From positions 4,650,001-4,714,000 of the forward strand of contig NZ_CP114014.1 of NCBI RefSeq assembly GCF_040581415.1: 64,000 nt of DNA. The letters run 5' to 3'. The notes beneath the pieces are model-generated. The model searched no databases. It was given only the letters and a program-made list of their open reading frames with translations, and was not told the DNA's origin. Below are positions 25,714-34,833 of this stretch, piece by piece (positions within the stretch are counted from its first letter, which is position 1; every line of letters begins with the position of its first letter). The translations under genes and the position numbers were made by a program. Origin of the DNA: Paraconexibacter sp040581415. GTDB lineage: Bacteria; Actinomycetota; Thermoleophilia; Solirubrobacterales; Solirubrobacteraceae.

Positions 25714-27183
25714 CTACTTGCCTCCGAAGTTGACGTCGCGGGCCGGGTCAGCCCGGATGTTGGGATCGGTCTCCCAGGGGATGTTCGTCTTGCTGAACGG
25801 CTTGACGCCGGCCATCAGGTTGCGCTCGGGCAGTGGCGGCTGCATGCCCGACGCACCGACCTGGTTCTGGCACGGCCCGTAGTACGGGGACGCGTTGACG
25901 AAGTTGTCGTACAGGTTGTTCAGCGCCTCGCTGCCCTTGCCGGCCTGACCACCCGTCTGCTCGGGGCGGACCGCCAGCAGCTGGAAGCGGATGAAGTTGT
26001 TCGAGGCCGCGTCACCGATGCCGAGGTACTGACCCCAGCTGAGCACGCCGTTCGTGAGCTCGCATGCCCGCGGACTCAGCACCTGCAGCTGCGGGTCGAT
26101 GTTGCCCAGGAAGCTGTCGACCGCCGGCAGCGCCGGACGCACCTTGTTCAGCAGGCCGAGCGTCGGGTTGACCGCGTCGTTGGCGAGCTGCAGCGTGTCC
26201 TTGACGTCGGTCAGCGGCTCCTGCGCGTTCACGAGCAGGGTGTTGGTCCTGCGCAGCGCCGAGGGTGCCGCGCGGAACGCCGGCCGCGCGGTGCGGGCGA
26301 GCGTCGCCGTCTCACCGACGAGGCGGTCGACCTGCGGCAGGGTGGACCGCAGCGACGCGAGCGTCGGACGGGCCTGCGCCAGCGTGCCCTGCACGTCCGG
26401 CTTCGCGTCGGTGAAGATCTTCAGCGCCTGGGTCTGGGGCCGGAAGCCCGCGACGATGTCGTTCGCGGCGTCGTCGAAGCCCTTCGCCACCTGCGCGCCG
26501 TTGCGGATGAACCCGCTCATCTGGTCGCCGGGTCGCGAGGTGATCGCGTTCGAGACGCCACGCAGGCCGGCGAGCAGCCGCGGGGTGTCGCGGAAGGTCT
26601 CGTTCAGGTCGTTGCCGCGGCTCGCCGTGCCGTCGCCGAGCTCGCGCAGGAGCGTCGAGGTCTTGGCCCGGGTCTGCGTGTCGAAGGTGCCCAGGACCTC
26701 GTCGAGCGCGACCGAGTCCTTGACCGCGGAGCTCTTGATCGTGTCGCCCTCCTGGAGCATCTGCGTCGACGTGCCCGGGAAGATCTCCAGGTAGCGGACG
26801 CCGACCGCACTGCGCAGGCGGACCTGCAGCGTGGAGTCGACGGGCAGCGGCTTGAACTTGTCGTCGAGCTTCAGGTCGACGACGGCCTTGCCGTTCTCGA
26901 CCCGCGGCTCGAGGATCTGGCCGGCGCGCACACCGCTGAGGCGGACCTCGTAGTGGTTCGAGAGGTTGTTCGCGTCCTCGAACTCGGCCTTGATGTTGTA
27001 GTAGCCGCGCCCGGGGACGCTGACCGCGGCCTGGTAGCCGATGTAGAACGTGATCGCGGCGAGGATCAGGCCGGAGACACCGACTGCCGCCATGAACCCG
27101 CGACCGCGGACGTTGCCGACGGCGCGACCGCGCCGGCGGGGGATCCGCGAACCACCTGAGGAGTTGCGCATTCTCGTAGCCAT
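25714..27183 (-). CDS. mceC: Mce family protein, third of the operon (MceC position)
   Basis: A 489-aa Mce protein. A basic cytosolic N-terminus (RIPRRRGRAVGNVRGR) precedes a transmembrane anchor at ~31-53 (AAVGVSGLILAAITFYIGYQ). The Mce domain follows (YNIKAEFEDANNLSNHYEVRLSGVRAG...QVRLRSAVGVRYLEIFPG), then a long helical section ending in a domain with two Cys (SPRACELTNG; YYGPCQNQ). Intergenic gaps are two to three bases on both sides. It should form part of the hetero-hexameric Mce ring or needle. Confidence 0.92.
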   Translation of the reverse strand: MATRMRNSSGGSRIPRRRGRAVGNVRGRGFMAAVGVSGLILAAITFYIGYQAAVSVPGRGYYNIKAEFEDANNLSNHYEVRLSGVRAGQILEPRVENGKAVVDLKLDDKFKPLPVDSTLQVRLRSAVGVRYLEIFPGTSTQMLQEGDTIKSSAVKDSVALDEVLGTFDTQTRAKTSTLLRELGDGTASRGNDLNETFRDTPRLLAGLRGVSNAITSRPGDQMSGFIRNGAQVAKGFDDAANDIVAGFRPQTQALKIFTDAKPDVQGTLAQARPTLASLRSTLPQVDRLVGETATLARTARPAFRAAPSALRRTNTLLVNAQEPLTDVKDTLQLANDAVNPTLGLLNKVRPALPAVDSFLGNIDPQLQVLSPRACELTNGVLSWGQYLGIGDAASNNFIRFQLLAVRPEQTGGQAGKGSEALNNLYDNFVNASPYYGPCQNQVGASGMQPPLPERNLMAGVKPFSKTNIPWETDPNIRADPARDVNFGGK

Positions 27184-27186
27184 CGT

Positions 27187-28686
27187 CTACTGCCCCATGA
27201 GGTAGTCGAAGAGGCGGACCGCATCCGAGCCGGTGTCGGTGGGTGTCGCCCCCTGCTTTTTGCCCTTGAGCCGGTCACCCAGTCCGGGCACCAGCCCGTT
27301 CAGGGTGTTCTGGACGGTCTCACCGACCTGATCGCCGGCCGCCTTCACAGCGGGGAGCACCTTGTCGGTGGTCTCCTTGAGCTTGTCGGTGAGCTTCTTG
27401 ACCGGGTTGTCCGACGGAGCGGCCGCCTGGTCCTGCGGCGTCTCGGTCGTGGTCGGCGTCTCGGGCGCCGTCTCCGGCGTCACGTCCGCGGACTTCTTCT
27501 TCGTCGCCGGCTTGTTCAGGTCGACGTTCGTGAAGTTCTCGATCGCGTTGTCGATGTACTCCGTCGCGATGTTGAGCTTCGCCCCGATGAAGTGGCCGAT
27601 GCCGTCCCGGTCGCGCAGACCCAGGTTCAGGTTGTTGATGAAGTAGAAGAGGTCGTTCCAGGCGCGACGGTCCAGCTGCGCGAGCAGCGGCGAGGCGAGG
27701 TCGAGCTGCTCCTTGGCGTTCTGCATCGTCGGCTGCAGCGCCTTCACCGTCGGGGTGGCCCCCTTGGCCAAGCGCGTGAGCGCCGGGCTGACGGCCTTGG
27801 CCTTGTCGAGCGCGGGCCGTGCGTCCTCGGCGAAGTCCGGGATCGTCTCCAGGGTCTTCTTCAGGGGCGCGGTGGTGTTCCGCAGGTCGACCGCGGCCGG
27901 CCGCAGGTCGATCGCGGCGGCGTCGAGGTTGTTGAGGGTCGAGCGCAGCTGCACGAGCGTGCCCGGGGCGTTCTGGATCGTGCCGGCCAGGTCCTGGCGC
28001 TTCTGCGCGACGACGTCGAGCGCTTCGCTGCCCTGACGGATGAGGTTGCCGAGGTCGTCGCGGCGGCCGTTCACGAGCGTGGCGACGTGGTCGGCACGCT
28101 TGATGCCGGCCTTCATCGCGGCGTTCTCGTTGCGGACCTGCCGCAGGAGCTTCGTGGTGTCCTCGATCGACGGCGGCAGCTCGGCGAGGAGCTTGTTGAA
28201 GTCCGTGCCGCGTCCGTTGAAGGCGACGCCGACCTCGTTGATGAGGATGCCGAGCCGCGTCCGCGTGTCCGCGTCGAGCATGTTGAGGACGTCGTCGAGC
28301 TCCACCGGCTGGGCGGTGTCCTTCTTCGGGATCGTGTCGCCCTTGCTCAGCGGCTGGCTGCTGTCGCCGCCCTTGATCTCGGCGTAGCGCTCGCCGAGGA
28401 GGTCGGTCGGTCGGACGTTGACCTTCGCGCCCTTGCCCAGCGGCCACGCGCCCTCGTCGATCTCCAGCGTTGCGATGGCGGTGTCGTCGTCGCGGACCTC
28501 GAGGTCCTTGACGACGCCGGCCGGCACGCCGTGGATCTTCACGGACGAGTTCTTGCGCAGGCCGCCCGCGTTCACGAGCTCGGCCTTGACCGTGTACTTG
28601 TCGTCGCTCCCCGACATGGCGAAGAGGACGACCGCCGCGAGGACCACGACGAGCGAGAGGATGCCGTTACGCGTCTGCTTGGACAT
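27187..28686 (-). CDS. mceB: Mce family protein, second of the operon (MceB position)
   Basis: A 499-aa Mce protein. A short N-terminus and anchor at ~8-25 (GILSLVVVLAAVVLFAMSG) lead into the Mce domain (YTVKAELVNAGGLRKNSSVKIHGVPAG...NVRPTDLLGERYAEIKGG) and a helical tunnel region. An unusual C-terminal ~110 residues are rich in Thr, Pro, Lys and Glu (TPETAPETPTTTETPQD, then KKLTDKLKETTDKVLPAVKAA) and may be a flexible or envelope-interacting tail. ATG 28686 shares one base with the mceA stop (TGATG); the GTG just upstream is ignored. Confidence 0.92.
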   Translation of the reverse strand: MSKQTRNGILSLVVVLAAVVLFAMSGSDDKYTVKAELVNAGGLRKNSSVKIHGVPAGVVKDLEVRDDDTAIATLEIDEGAWPLGKGAKVNVRPTDLLGERYAEIKGGDSSQPLSKGDTIPKKDTAQPVELDDVLNMLDADTRTRLGILINEVGVAFNGRGTDFNKLLAELPPSIEDTTKLLRQVRNENAAMKAGIKRADHVATLVNGRRDDLGNLIRQGSEALDVVAQKRQDLAGTIQNAPGTLVQLRSTLNNLDAAAIDLRPAAVDLRNTTAPLKKTLETIPDFAEDARPALDKAKAVSPALTRLAKGATPTVKALQPTMQNAKEQLDLASPLLAQLDRRAWNDLFYFINNLNLGLRDRDGIGHFIGAKLNIATEYIDNAIENFTNVDLNKPATKKKSADVTPETAPETPTTTETPQDQAAAPSDNPVKKLTDKLKETTDKVLPAVKAAGDQVGETVQNTLNGLVPGLGDRLKGKKQGATPTDTGSDAVRLFDYLMGQ

Positions 28687-30167
28687 CACTTACCGCCCTC
28701 CGCCTTGAACTTGGCGATGTTCTTCGCGGACTCGGGGTCCTTGAAGGGATCGAGGTTCTCCTTCGTGTAGCCACACTCGGGAATGAACTGCGGCTTGCCG
28801 GCGCTGTAGCCGGGCGGGCGCGGGAACGCGTACTGCTTGATGTTCCCCTCGCCGGCCGAGAAGGTCGACGAGTCCGTGACGCCCGGGATCTGCGCGAACT
28901 CGGCGGAGCTCGTGCTGAGCTGCGGCTGGGCGCGCAGGCCGTACTGGACGATCTTGTCCTGGCCGTTGACCTTCTCGATGCGGCCGCGGAACATCGGCGG
29001 CGCGGTCGGGTCGACGATCGAGTCCAGGCCGATGAACTGGCCGTTCTTCAGGTCGTACGTCTGGTGGGACGTGGCGAGGCCGACGAAGGCACCGCCGAGC
29101 TCCGGCGCGTACGGCCGGATGCAGGCGACCATCGGGGCGAGGTCGGTCAGCACGCTGGAGGCGCGCGTGACGGTGGGCGTTCCCGTGCGCAGCAGCTGCG
29201 TGATCTTCGGCGCGGTCTTCGTACCGGTCTGCAGCGTCTGGACGGTGGTCGGGACGATGCTGCGCAGGTCGGCGAACGCCGGGCGTGCGGCCGCGGCGAG
29301 CGGGACCAGCGCCTTGGCGCCGGGGCGCAGCGCGGTGATCAGGCCGTCGAGGTTGTCGATCGAGCCGTCGACACGACGGAGGCTGGAGCGCGCCTGGGTC
29401 AGGGTCGGGGTCAGCTCGGCGATCGAGTCCTGCGTGCCCTTCGTGTTCGCGGCGAAGGTGGCGAACGTCCGCGCGGCGACGGTGACCAGGTTGCGGACGT
29501 TCTCGTCGCGGCTGGCCAGGGTGCTCGTGGCGCGGTGGCCGTTGCGGACCAGGGCGCGCAGGGCGAACGTGTCGGTCGCGAGGTCGCTGAGGACGTCGGT
29601 CGCGGCGCCGGTGCCTTCCGGAGCGTTCTCGAGGATCGCGCCGACGTCCTTCTCCTTGTCCTTGAAGGACGCGCCCATCCCCTTCTGCCAGCTGGTCAGC
29701 GAGCCGCGGACCTTCTTGTTCAGGGTGTTGAGCACCAGGTCGACGTCGACCGCGGGCTGCGTGTCGGCCGTCGGGATGATCCCGTCCTGCTTGATCTCGG
29801 GGTTGGTCGCCGGCCCGGGCTCGAGGTCGAGGCGGCGCGTGCCGGACCCGATGGTCGTGCCCCAGCGGCTGATGACCTTGGTGCCCTCGTGGAGCGGCCA
29901 GTACTTCTCGTCGTTGATGCCGATCTCGACGAGCGACTTGCCGTCCTTGTACTCGACGCTGCCGATCTTGCCGACCTCGATGCCGTCCACCGAGATCGCC
30001 AGGCCGGGCACGAGGTTGAACGCGCTCGAGAAGTTGGCCTTGATCTGGTGCTCGGTCTTGCGGGTCCCCATGACCCACAGCACGAACCAGATGAAGACGG
30101 CAGCGAAGACGACTGCCCAGGGGTTGTCGAGCAGCCACCCTACGGGGCTGCGGCGGTCCTTCGTCAT
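28686..30167 (-). CDS. mceA: Mce family protein, first of the operon (MceA position)
   Basis: A 493-aa Mce protein, first after the two permeases. The anchor is at ~14-33 (WAVVFAAVFIWFVLWVMG), then the Mce domain (IKANFSSAFNLVPGLAISVDGIEVGKI...KVISRWGTTIGSGTRRLDLEPG), a helical region, and a C-terminal domain with two Cys (APMVACIRPYAPE; IPECGYTKEN). AGGAG lies nine bases before the ATG, 12 bases downstream of yrbEB. Family knowledge places it as a subunit of the lipid-conducting complex on the cell surface. Confidence 0.92.
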   Translation of the reverse strand: MTKDRRSPVGWLLDNPWAVVFAAVFIWFVLWVMGTRKTEHQIKANFSSAFNLVPGLAISVDGIEVGKIGSVEYKDGKSLVEIGINDEKYWPLHEGTKVISRWGTTIGSGTRRLDLEPGPATNPEIKQDGIIPTADTQPAVDVDLVLNTLNKKVRGSLTSWQKGMGASFKDKEKDVGAILENAPEGTGAATDVLSDLATDTFALRALVRNGHRATSTLASRDENVRNLVTVAARTFATFAANTKGTQDSIAELTPTLTQARSSLRRVDGSIDNLDGLITALRPGAKALVPLAAAARPAFADLRSIVPTTVQTLQTGTKTAPKITQLLRTGTPTVTRASSVLTDLAPMVACIRPYAPELGGAFVGLATSHQTYDLKNGQFIGLDSIVDPTAPPMFRGRIEKVNGQDKIVQYGLRAQPQLSTSSAEFAQIPGVTDSSTFSAGEGNIKQYAFPRPPGYSAGKPQFIPECGYTKENLDPFKDPESAKNIAKFKAEGGK

Positions 30168-30179
30168 GTCGATTTGCTC

Positions 30180-31043
30180 CTAGCCGCCGACGGGGATCTT
30201 GGGGTTGACGCCCCAGAAGAAGAACGTGAAGCCTTCGTTGAGGACCATCGTCAGGACGAGCGCGACAACCATGCTCTTCGCGGTTGCTGCGCCGACGCCG
30301 ACGGGTCCGCCCTTGGCTTTGAAGCCGTAGTACATGGCGGCGATCACGATCGACACCCACATGATCAGCGTCTTCACGTAACTGAAGATGATCGAGGTCA
30401 GATCGGTGAACGACCAGTGCACCGACTGCCACGTACCAGAACTGATTTCTCCGATCTGGCCGAGGATGACGAAGATCTCACCGAGGTAGAACGTCGCCAG
30501 GCCGATGATGAAAATCGGGGCCGAGACGAGGATGTTCGCCAGAAGGCGGGTGCCGATGAGGTACCGCATCGGGTTGATCCCCAGCGACTCCATCGCGTCG
30601 ATCTCGTCGTTGATCCGCATCGACCCAAGCTCAGCCACGTAGCCGCAGCCGATCTTCGCGCCGACGAAGTAGGCGAACATGAACGGCGTCGCCTCACGAA
30701 TCGGACACAACGCCGAGAACACACCCGCGTACGACGATGCGCCGTAGCCGCGGAGGATGTACACCGACTCGTTGCCGCACGTCAGGCCGAACGTGAACTG
30801 CATCGCCAACAACACCAGGGCGGACCCGGTGATGAGCATGCCCAGCTGCCGCAGCATCTCGCTGAAGTACCGCAGGCTGCCGGGGATCTCCACGAACGCC
30901 CGCCCCGCGAACTGGGCCATCTCACCAGCCTCGGTCAGGATGTTCCTGACCGGCTCTGAGAACCCCTTCGCCAAACGGCTCGAGGCTTCGCTGCCGCCGG
31001 CACGCTGCCGACGGTACGGGGAGGTAACGGTAGAAGCTTCCAT
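30180..31043 (-). CDS. yrbEB: YrbE-type ABC permease, second subunit (YrbEB/MlaE family)
   Basis: A 287-aa MlaE/YrbE permease with an amphipathic N-terminus and about five to six membrane helices. Family features are visible: GYGASSYAGVFSALCPIREATP, GAKIGCGYVAELGSMRINDEIDAMESLGINPMRYL (the conserved cytosolic loop with E-x-D-A that contacts the ATPase), and GVGAATAKSMVVALVLTMVLNE near the end. It pairs with YrbEA to form the membrane channel of the Mce importer, powered by an MceG-type ATPase. It lies 12 bases downstream of yrbEA. Confidence 0.95.
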   Translation of the reverse strand: MEASTVTSPYRRQRAGGSEASSRLAKGFSEPVRNILTEAGEMAQFAGRAFVEIPGSLRYFSEMLRQLGMLITGSALVLLAMQFTFGLTCGNESVYILRGYGASSYAGVFSALCPIREATPFMFAYFVGAKIGCGYVAELGSMRINDEIDAMESLGINPMRYLIGTRLLANILVSAPIFIIGLATFYLGEIFVILGQIGEISSGTWQSVHWSFTDLTSIIFSYVKTLIMWVSIVIAAMYYGFKAKGGPVGVGAATAKSMVVALVLTMVLNEGFTFFFWGVNPKIPVGG

Positions 31044-31055
31044 AGCTCTCAGCCC

Positions 31056-31916
31056 CTATCGCAACGTCGCCGTCTCAGGGAACGCCCCGAGCAGCAACGA
31101 GTTGAGCAAGTAGTTGTAGACGTAGATCAATGAGAACGCCACGACCACGGCCTGGTTGACCGCGCGGCCGACACCCGCCGATCCGCCCTTGGCGTTCATC
31201 CCCTTGTAACAGCAGACGATCGCGATGATGAACCCGAACGTCAGCACCTTCAGACCGTTGAACACGATCTCCGCAATCGTGAAGTTCGACCCGAACGTCG
31301 CCACAAACCCCGCCGCGGTCTCCTTCCACACCGTCATGTTCGCCACCATCTGACCGACGATCGAGATCAGCGTGTTCCAGTAGTTGAACACCACCGTCAT
31401 CAACCCCAGCGCCAGGAACCGCGGAACGATCAACGACTTGATCAGATCCGTACCCAGCACCGCGAGAGCGTCCAGCTCATCCCGGATCTTCCGGGCACCC
31501 AGATCAGAACAGATCGCGGTGCCGGCCACACCGGCGACGACCATGCCGTTGATCCACGTCGCGAGCTCCCGGATCGACGCCATGATCGCGAACGACCCCA
31601 AACGATCCGTCGTCGCCAAAGTCGCGATGATCGACCCGCCCGTGATCCCCGGAGCGCCCCAGGAGAACACGGCGGTGCAGAACATGCACGGAATGAACGC
31701 CCGCTTGACCACCAGCCACGACTGCTCGATGAACTCAGGCCCCCACGAATACGGCGGCGTGAACATCGACACGATCGTCTGACCCGTGAGCATGATCATG
31801 CCCGCGAGCTGCTCCAGCCAGCCGAACGGACCGTTGCCGAGCGTGGGCTTGGGAGCCGGGCGTACGCCGGTCCCTGTCCCTACCCCAGGTCCTGTGACTA
31901 CTTCTTGCGTGGCCAT
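31056..31916 (-). CDS. yrbEA: YrbE-type ABC permease, first subunit (YrbEA/MlaE family)
   Basis: A 286-aa MlaE/YrbE permease and first gene of the mce operon. Hydrophobic segments lie across residues ~40-280. It carries the conserved loop AICSDLGARKIRDELDALAVLGTDLIKSLIVPRFLA and the C-terminal GVGRAVNQAVVVAFSLIYVYNY. A ribosome-binding site GGGAGAGG lies a few bases before the ATG, and the ~300-base upstream region contains the operator-like sites described separately. It acts with YrbEB as the permease of the Mce lipid uptake system. Confidence 0.95.
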   Translation of the reverse strand: MATQEVVTGPGVGTGTGVRPAPKPTLGNGPFGWLEQLAGMIMLTGQTIVSMFTPPYSWGPEFIEQSWLVVKRAFIPCMFCTAVFSWGAPGITGGSIIATLATTDRLGSFAIMASIRELATWINGMVVAGVAGTAICSDLGARKIRDELDALAVLGTDLIKSLIVPRFLALGLMTVVFNYWNTLISIVGQMVANMTVWKETAAGFVATFGSNFTIAEIVFNGLKVLTFGFIIAIVCCYKGMNAKGGSAGVGRAVNQAVVVAFSLIYVYNYLLNSLLLGAFPETATLR

Positions 31917-32215
31917 CTACCTCTCCCTTGCCCTGACGGGCGTCCAGCGCGGTCTTCAGGCCGACCGGGGATAGACGTACCCCTGGTCGGTAGGGCGAGC
32001 CTAGGTCGCGGGGGTGGACGGACGCCATACCCCCTGCGGGTGGTACCCCTCAACCTTTGGGGTACATGAAGGGGGAGTAATCCGCCGAAATACCCCATGA
32101 ACACTGGGTTTCTGGCCTAATCCCGAGCTAAAGGCAGGGCCCTGACAGGTCTACCCCCTCCGTCGACCAGACCGCCGGCGTCGCGTGGACGCCGGCTCGG
32201 GGAGCGCCTCGGCGT
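31917..32215 (-). promoter_or_regulatory. Upstream control region of the mce operon
   Basis: 299 bases without a gene. On the minus strand the word GGGGTA occurs repeatedly (near 32152, 32092, 32049, 32032 and 31980), several times paired with an inverted TACCCC. A TAGGCT box (31998-32003) is a plausible -10 element with an ~80-base leader to yrbEA. The main composite site is listed separately at 32045-32066. Confidence 0.6.
32045..32066 (-). promoter_or_regulatory. Putative Mce operator (TGTACCCC-N6-TGAGGGGT), mce copy
   Basis: Reads TGTACCCC-AAAGGT-TGAGGGGT on the minus strand, about 40 bases upstream of the proposed TAGGCT -10 box of the mce operon. The same two half-sites with the same six-base spacing occur at 41648-41669 upstream of the mceG-like ATPase gene. 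Confidence 0.7.
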
Positions 32216-32485
32216 CTACCGGGACGGGCGGGGGTGCAGCGCCTGCATGAGCTCGTCGCGCAGCGCCTCGAGCTCGCTCGTCGGCGGCATCGCCGGCCCG
32301 CGGCGGGGCGTCACGCAGGTCGGCTCCCAGCCGGGGACCCGCGCGCTGAGCTCGACCTCGAGCTGCCCGATCTGGCGCAGCAGCTCACGCCGCATCGGGC
32401 CTTCGTCGATCGGGTCGGGGGCCGCCGGGGGCGCCGGTGGGGCGCCCGCGTCGGACGGCGGGATGGTGCGCTCGCGCGTGGTCAT
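32216..32485 (-). CDS. Small hypothetical protein
   Basis: An 89-aa frame with a Pro/Ala-rich N-terminal third (SDAGAPPAPPAAPDP) and two predicted helices (MRRELLRQIGQLEVELSAR; SELEALRDELMQAL) separated by a linker containing one Cys. The helices look coiled-coil-like. No family is recognised. Support is moderate: the protein looks ordered and acidic/basic-balanced, but the start has no strong ribosome-binding site. It is transcribed away from the B3/4-domain gene. Confidence 0.5.
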   Translation of the reverse strand: MTTRERTIPPSDAGAPPAPPAAPDPIDEGPMRRELLRQIGQLEVELSARVPGWEPTCVTPRRGPAMPPTSELEALRDELMQALHPRPSR

Positions 32486-32561
32486 GAGCTGCTTCAGACC
32501 GTGGCACGGCGACGCGCCAGATGCAAACCGGTCGGCGCGGCCCCGCTACGCTGCGCTCCCC

Positions 32562-33191
32562 ATGGACCAGGGAATCGGCGTGATGAAGGTGGCGGTGTCA
32601 GACGCCGTACGCGCAGACTTCCCCCGGCTCCAGCTCTGGGTCAGCTGGGTCGCGGTGCCGCCCGGCAAGAAGAGCTCGCCTGCCCTGCGTGAGCATCTCG
32701 CCGACGTCGACGACCGCGTCAAGGGGTTCGCCGTCGGCTCCCTCCGCCTGGACCCCGTCGCGTCGGCGTACCGCGCGTTCGCCCGGCAGATCGGCCTCGA
32801 CCCCGACGCGGACCGCAACCCCCTCGAGCGGCTGGCCGTCGAGCGCCTCACGGTCGGCCGGCTGGCGAGCGGCGGCCCGCTCGCCGACGCCATGACGGTG
32901 TCGATGCTCGAGACGGGCATCCCGCTGTGGGCCATCGACTCCGAGCAGACGAACGGCTGGCTGCGCGTCGACGCCGATGAGCGCGGGACACTCGTCATCG
33001 CCGACGACAAACGCTCGCTCGTCCCGCTGCTGGCGACGCCCGGGACGGACCTCGCGCCCGCGATCCACCGCCGCTCGCCATCGACCGCGCTCGTCTACGC
33101 GCTGCAGGTGGGCAAGGTCCCCACGCCCGCGGTCGAGGAGGCCTTCTGGCACCTGAGCGCCGCCGTCGCCGACCGATCGCACGTGCGCTAG
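32562..33191 (+). CDS. B3/4 domain-containing protein
   Basis: A 209-aa protein resembling the B3/B4 domain found in the phenylalanyl-tRNA synthetase beta subunit and in stand-alone proteins. Typical parts are RADFPRLQLWVSWVAV, NPLERLAVERLTVGRLASGGPLADAMTVSMLETGIPLWAID, and ALVYALQVGKVPTPAVEEAFWHL. Stand-alone members have been proposed to act on aminoacyl or related substrates, but the function is not established. A TACGCT -10 box nine bases before the ATG, without a Shine-Dalgarno, indicates a leaderless start. The stop is immediately followed by the ATG of the small membrane protein gene. Confidence 0.75.
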   Translation: MDQGIGVMKVAVSDAVRADFPRLQLWVSWVAVPPGKKSSPALREHLADVDDRVKGFAVGSLRLDPVASAYRAFARQIGLDPDADRNPLERLAVERLTVGRLASGGPLADAMTVSMLETGIPLWAIDSEQTNGWLRVDADERGTLVIADDKRSLVPLLATPGTDLAPAIHRRSPSTALVYALQVGKVPTPAVEEAFWHLSAAVADRSHVR

Positions 33192-33461
33192 ATGCTCCCC
33201 CTCGCCATCGGAACCCTCGGCCTCGGGTTGACCGTCGTGGTCATCATCGTCGTGCTGACCGCCATCGGCATCGTCCGGGCCCGCGGCAACAAGAACAGCA
33301 CCTTCCTCGAGTGGGACCCGATCGACCGCACGGCCTGGCGCCGCGAGGTCGACGACGCCGACGTCGTCCACATGCTGGCCGAGCACAACCAGCGCCGGGC
33401 CGAGCGCGGCCTGGACCCGCAGACCATGGAGGAGTACGTGGAGCAGCTCAGGCGGCGCTGA
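33192..33461 (+). CDS. Small single-pass membrane protein
   Basis: An 89-aa protein with an N-terminal hydrophobic helix (~5-29, rich in Val, Ile and Leu), a short basic turn (RARGNK), and a charged cytosolic tail of ~55 residues. The ATG directly follows the stop of the B3/4-domain gene (TAG-ATG), so the two are co-translated. No domain is recognised. Good composition and tight linkage support it as a real gene. Confidence 0.72.
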   Translation: MLPLAIGTLGLGLTVVVIIVVLTAIGIVRARGNKNSTFLEWDPIDRTAWRREVDDADVVHMLAEHNQRRAERGLDPQTMEEYVEQLRRR

Positions 33462-33589
33462 CCCGCCGGAGCGGGTACGCTGCGGCGGATGGAAAATCCG
33501 AACGAGCATTCAAAGTCCCCCCGAAGTAACCCCCTTCTCCCCCACCGGGTGAGGATCCGGGCGACGGGGACGGAGTAGCGTCGAGCGCC

Positions 33590-34783
33590 ATGACCCCCGA
33601 CGTCGCTTCTGCGGGCCCCTGGTTCGCGCTCGGTGAGGACCACCAGCACATCGTCGAGCAGGTCGAGCGGTTCGCGAAGGACCGCTTCTGGCCGCTCCAG
33701 CAGCGGATGGACGACGACGAGTGGTGGCCCGAGGAGGTCTTCCCGTCGTTCGGCGCGGCGGGCTACCTCGGCGTCACCGCACCCGAGTCCCTCGGCGGCG
33801 CCGGCCAGGACTTCTTCAGCTCCGCGCTCGTCATGCAGGCGCTCTCGAAGTGGAACCCGTCGATCGGCCTGGCGGTCCTCGCGCACGAGAACCTCTGCCT
33901 GAACAACATCCTCCACAACGCCAGTGCCGAGCTGTGCGAGCGGTACATCCCCGGCATGAGCGACGGCTCGATCGTCGGCTGCCTGGGCCTGACCGAGCCC
34001 GGCGCCGGGTCGGACGCCCTGGGCTCGATGCGCACGACGGCGAAGCTCGACGGCGATCACTACGTCCTCAACGGCTCCAAGCTCTACATCACGAACGGGC
34101 CGATCGCCCAGGTCTGCCTCGTCTACGCGAAGACGAACCTCGACGCCGGCGCGCACGGCATCACGGCGTTTGCGGTCGACTGCGACACGCCCGGGTTCGA
34201 GATCGCCCAGAAGCTGAAGAAGATGGGCATGCGCGGCAGCCAGACCGCGGAGATCGTCATGGACGACTGCCGCGTCCCCGTCGAGAACGTCGTCGGCGAG
34301 GTCGACAAGGGCGTCCGCGTCGTCATGTCCGGCCTGGACCTCGAGCGCATCGGTCTCGCGTTCATGATGATCGGGATGTGCGAGCGGGCGCTCGAGCTCT
34401 CGATCGAGTTCGCGCAGTCCCGCGAGCAGTTCGGTCAGAAGATCTCGCAGTTCCAGTTCATCCAGGGGATGGTCGCGGACATCTACGCGGAGACCGAGTC
34501 GCTGCGGTCCTTCTGCTACCAGGTCGGCGCCGAGGCGACCGCCCTGGAGGCGAGCGGAGCCGACAAGAAGCACCTGAGCAAGCGCGCCGCCGCGTGCGTC
34601 CTGCAGGCCGGCCTCGTCCTGATGCGCTGCGTCGACCGCGCCGTCCAGATCCACGGCGGCGGCGGGTACATCTGGGAGACCGAGGTCAACCGCCTGTACC
34701 GCGCCGGCAAGCTGCTGCAGATCGGCGCCGGCACCAACGAGGTGCGCCGCATCATCATCGCCCGCGACCTCCTCGGCCGCTAG
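33590..34783 (+). CDS. Acyl-CoA dehydrogenase, isovaleryl-CoA dehydrogenase-like
   Basis: A 397-aa FAD enzyme with the full acyl-CoA dehydrogenase fold: the signature GCLGLTEPGAGSDALGSMRTTA, the middle-domain KLYITNGPIAQV, and a C-terminal helical domain. Two features fit isovaleryl-CoA dehydrogenase. A Glu in GLDLERIGLA is at the position of that enzyme's catalytic base, and GAGTNEVRR replaces the usual Glu-containing motif of straight-chain enzymes. A methylcrotonyl-CoA-type carboxylase pair follows at once, consistent with leucine breakdown. A TAGCGT -10 box eight bases before the ATG suggests a leaderless transcript. Confidence 0.88.
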   Translation: MTPDVASAGPWFALGEDHQHIVEQVERFAKDRFWPLQQRMDDDEWWPEEVFPSFGAAGYLGVTAPESLGGAGQDFFSSALVMQALSKWNPSIGLAVLAHENLCLNNILHNASAELCERYIPGMSDGSIVGCLGLTEPGAGSDALGSMRTTAKLDGDHYVLNGSKLYITNGPIAQVCLVYAKTNLDAGAHGITAFAVDCDTPGFEIAQKLKKMGMRGSQTAEIVMDDCRVPVENVVGEVDKGVRVVMSGLDLERIGLAFMMIGMCERALELSIEFAQSREQFGQKISQFQFIQGMVADIYAETESLRSFCYQVGAEATALEASGADKKHLSKRAAACVLQAGLVLMRCVDRAVQIHGGGGYIWETEVNRLYRAGKLLQIGAGTNEVRRIIIARDLLGR

Positions 34784-34833
34784 CACCCCGTGCCTTCCCC
34801 CCGTCCCGCCGTCGCAGGAGCAGGAGCAACGCC

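Noticed and set aside
33505..33589. Possible further copy of the TGTACCCC-N6-TGAGGGGT site before the acyl-CoA dehydrogenase gene
   Set aside because: C-rich runs and a CCCCCAC-CGG-GTGAGG dyad are present, but half-sites and spacing do not match; not counted as part of the proposed Mce regulon.
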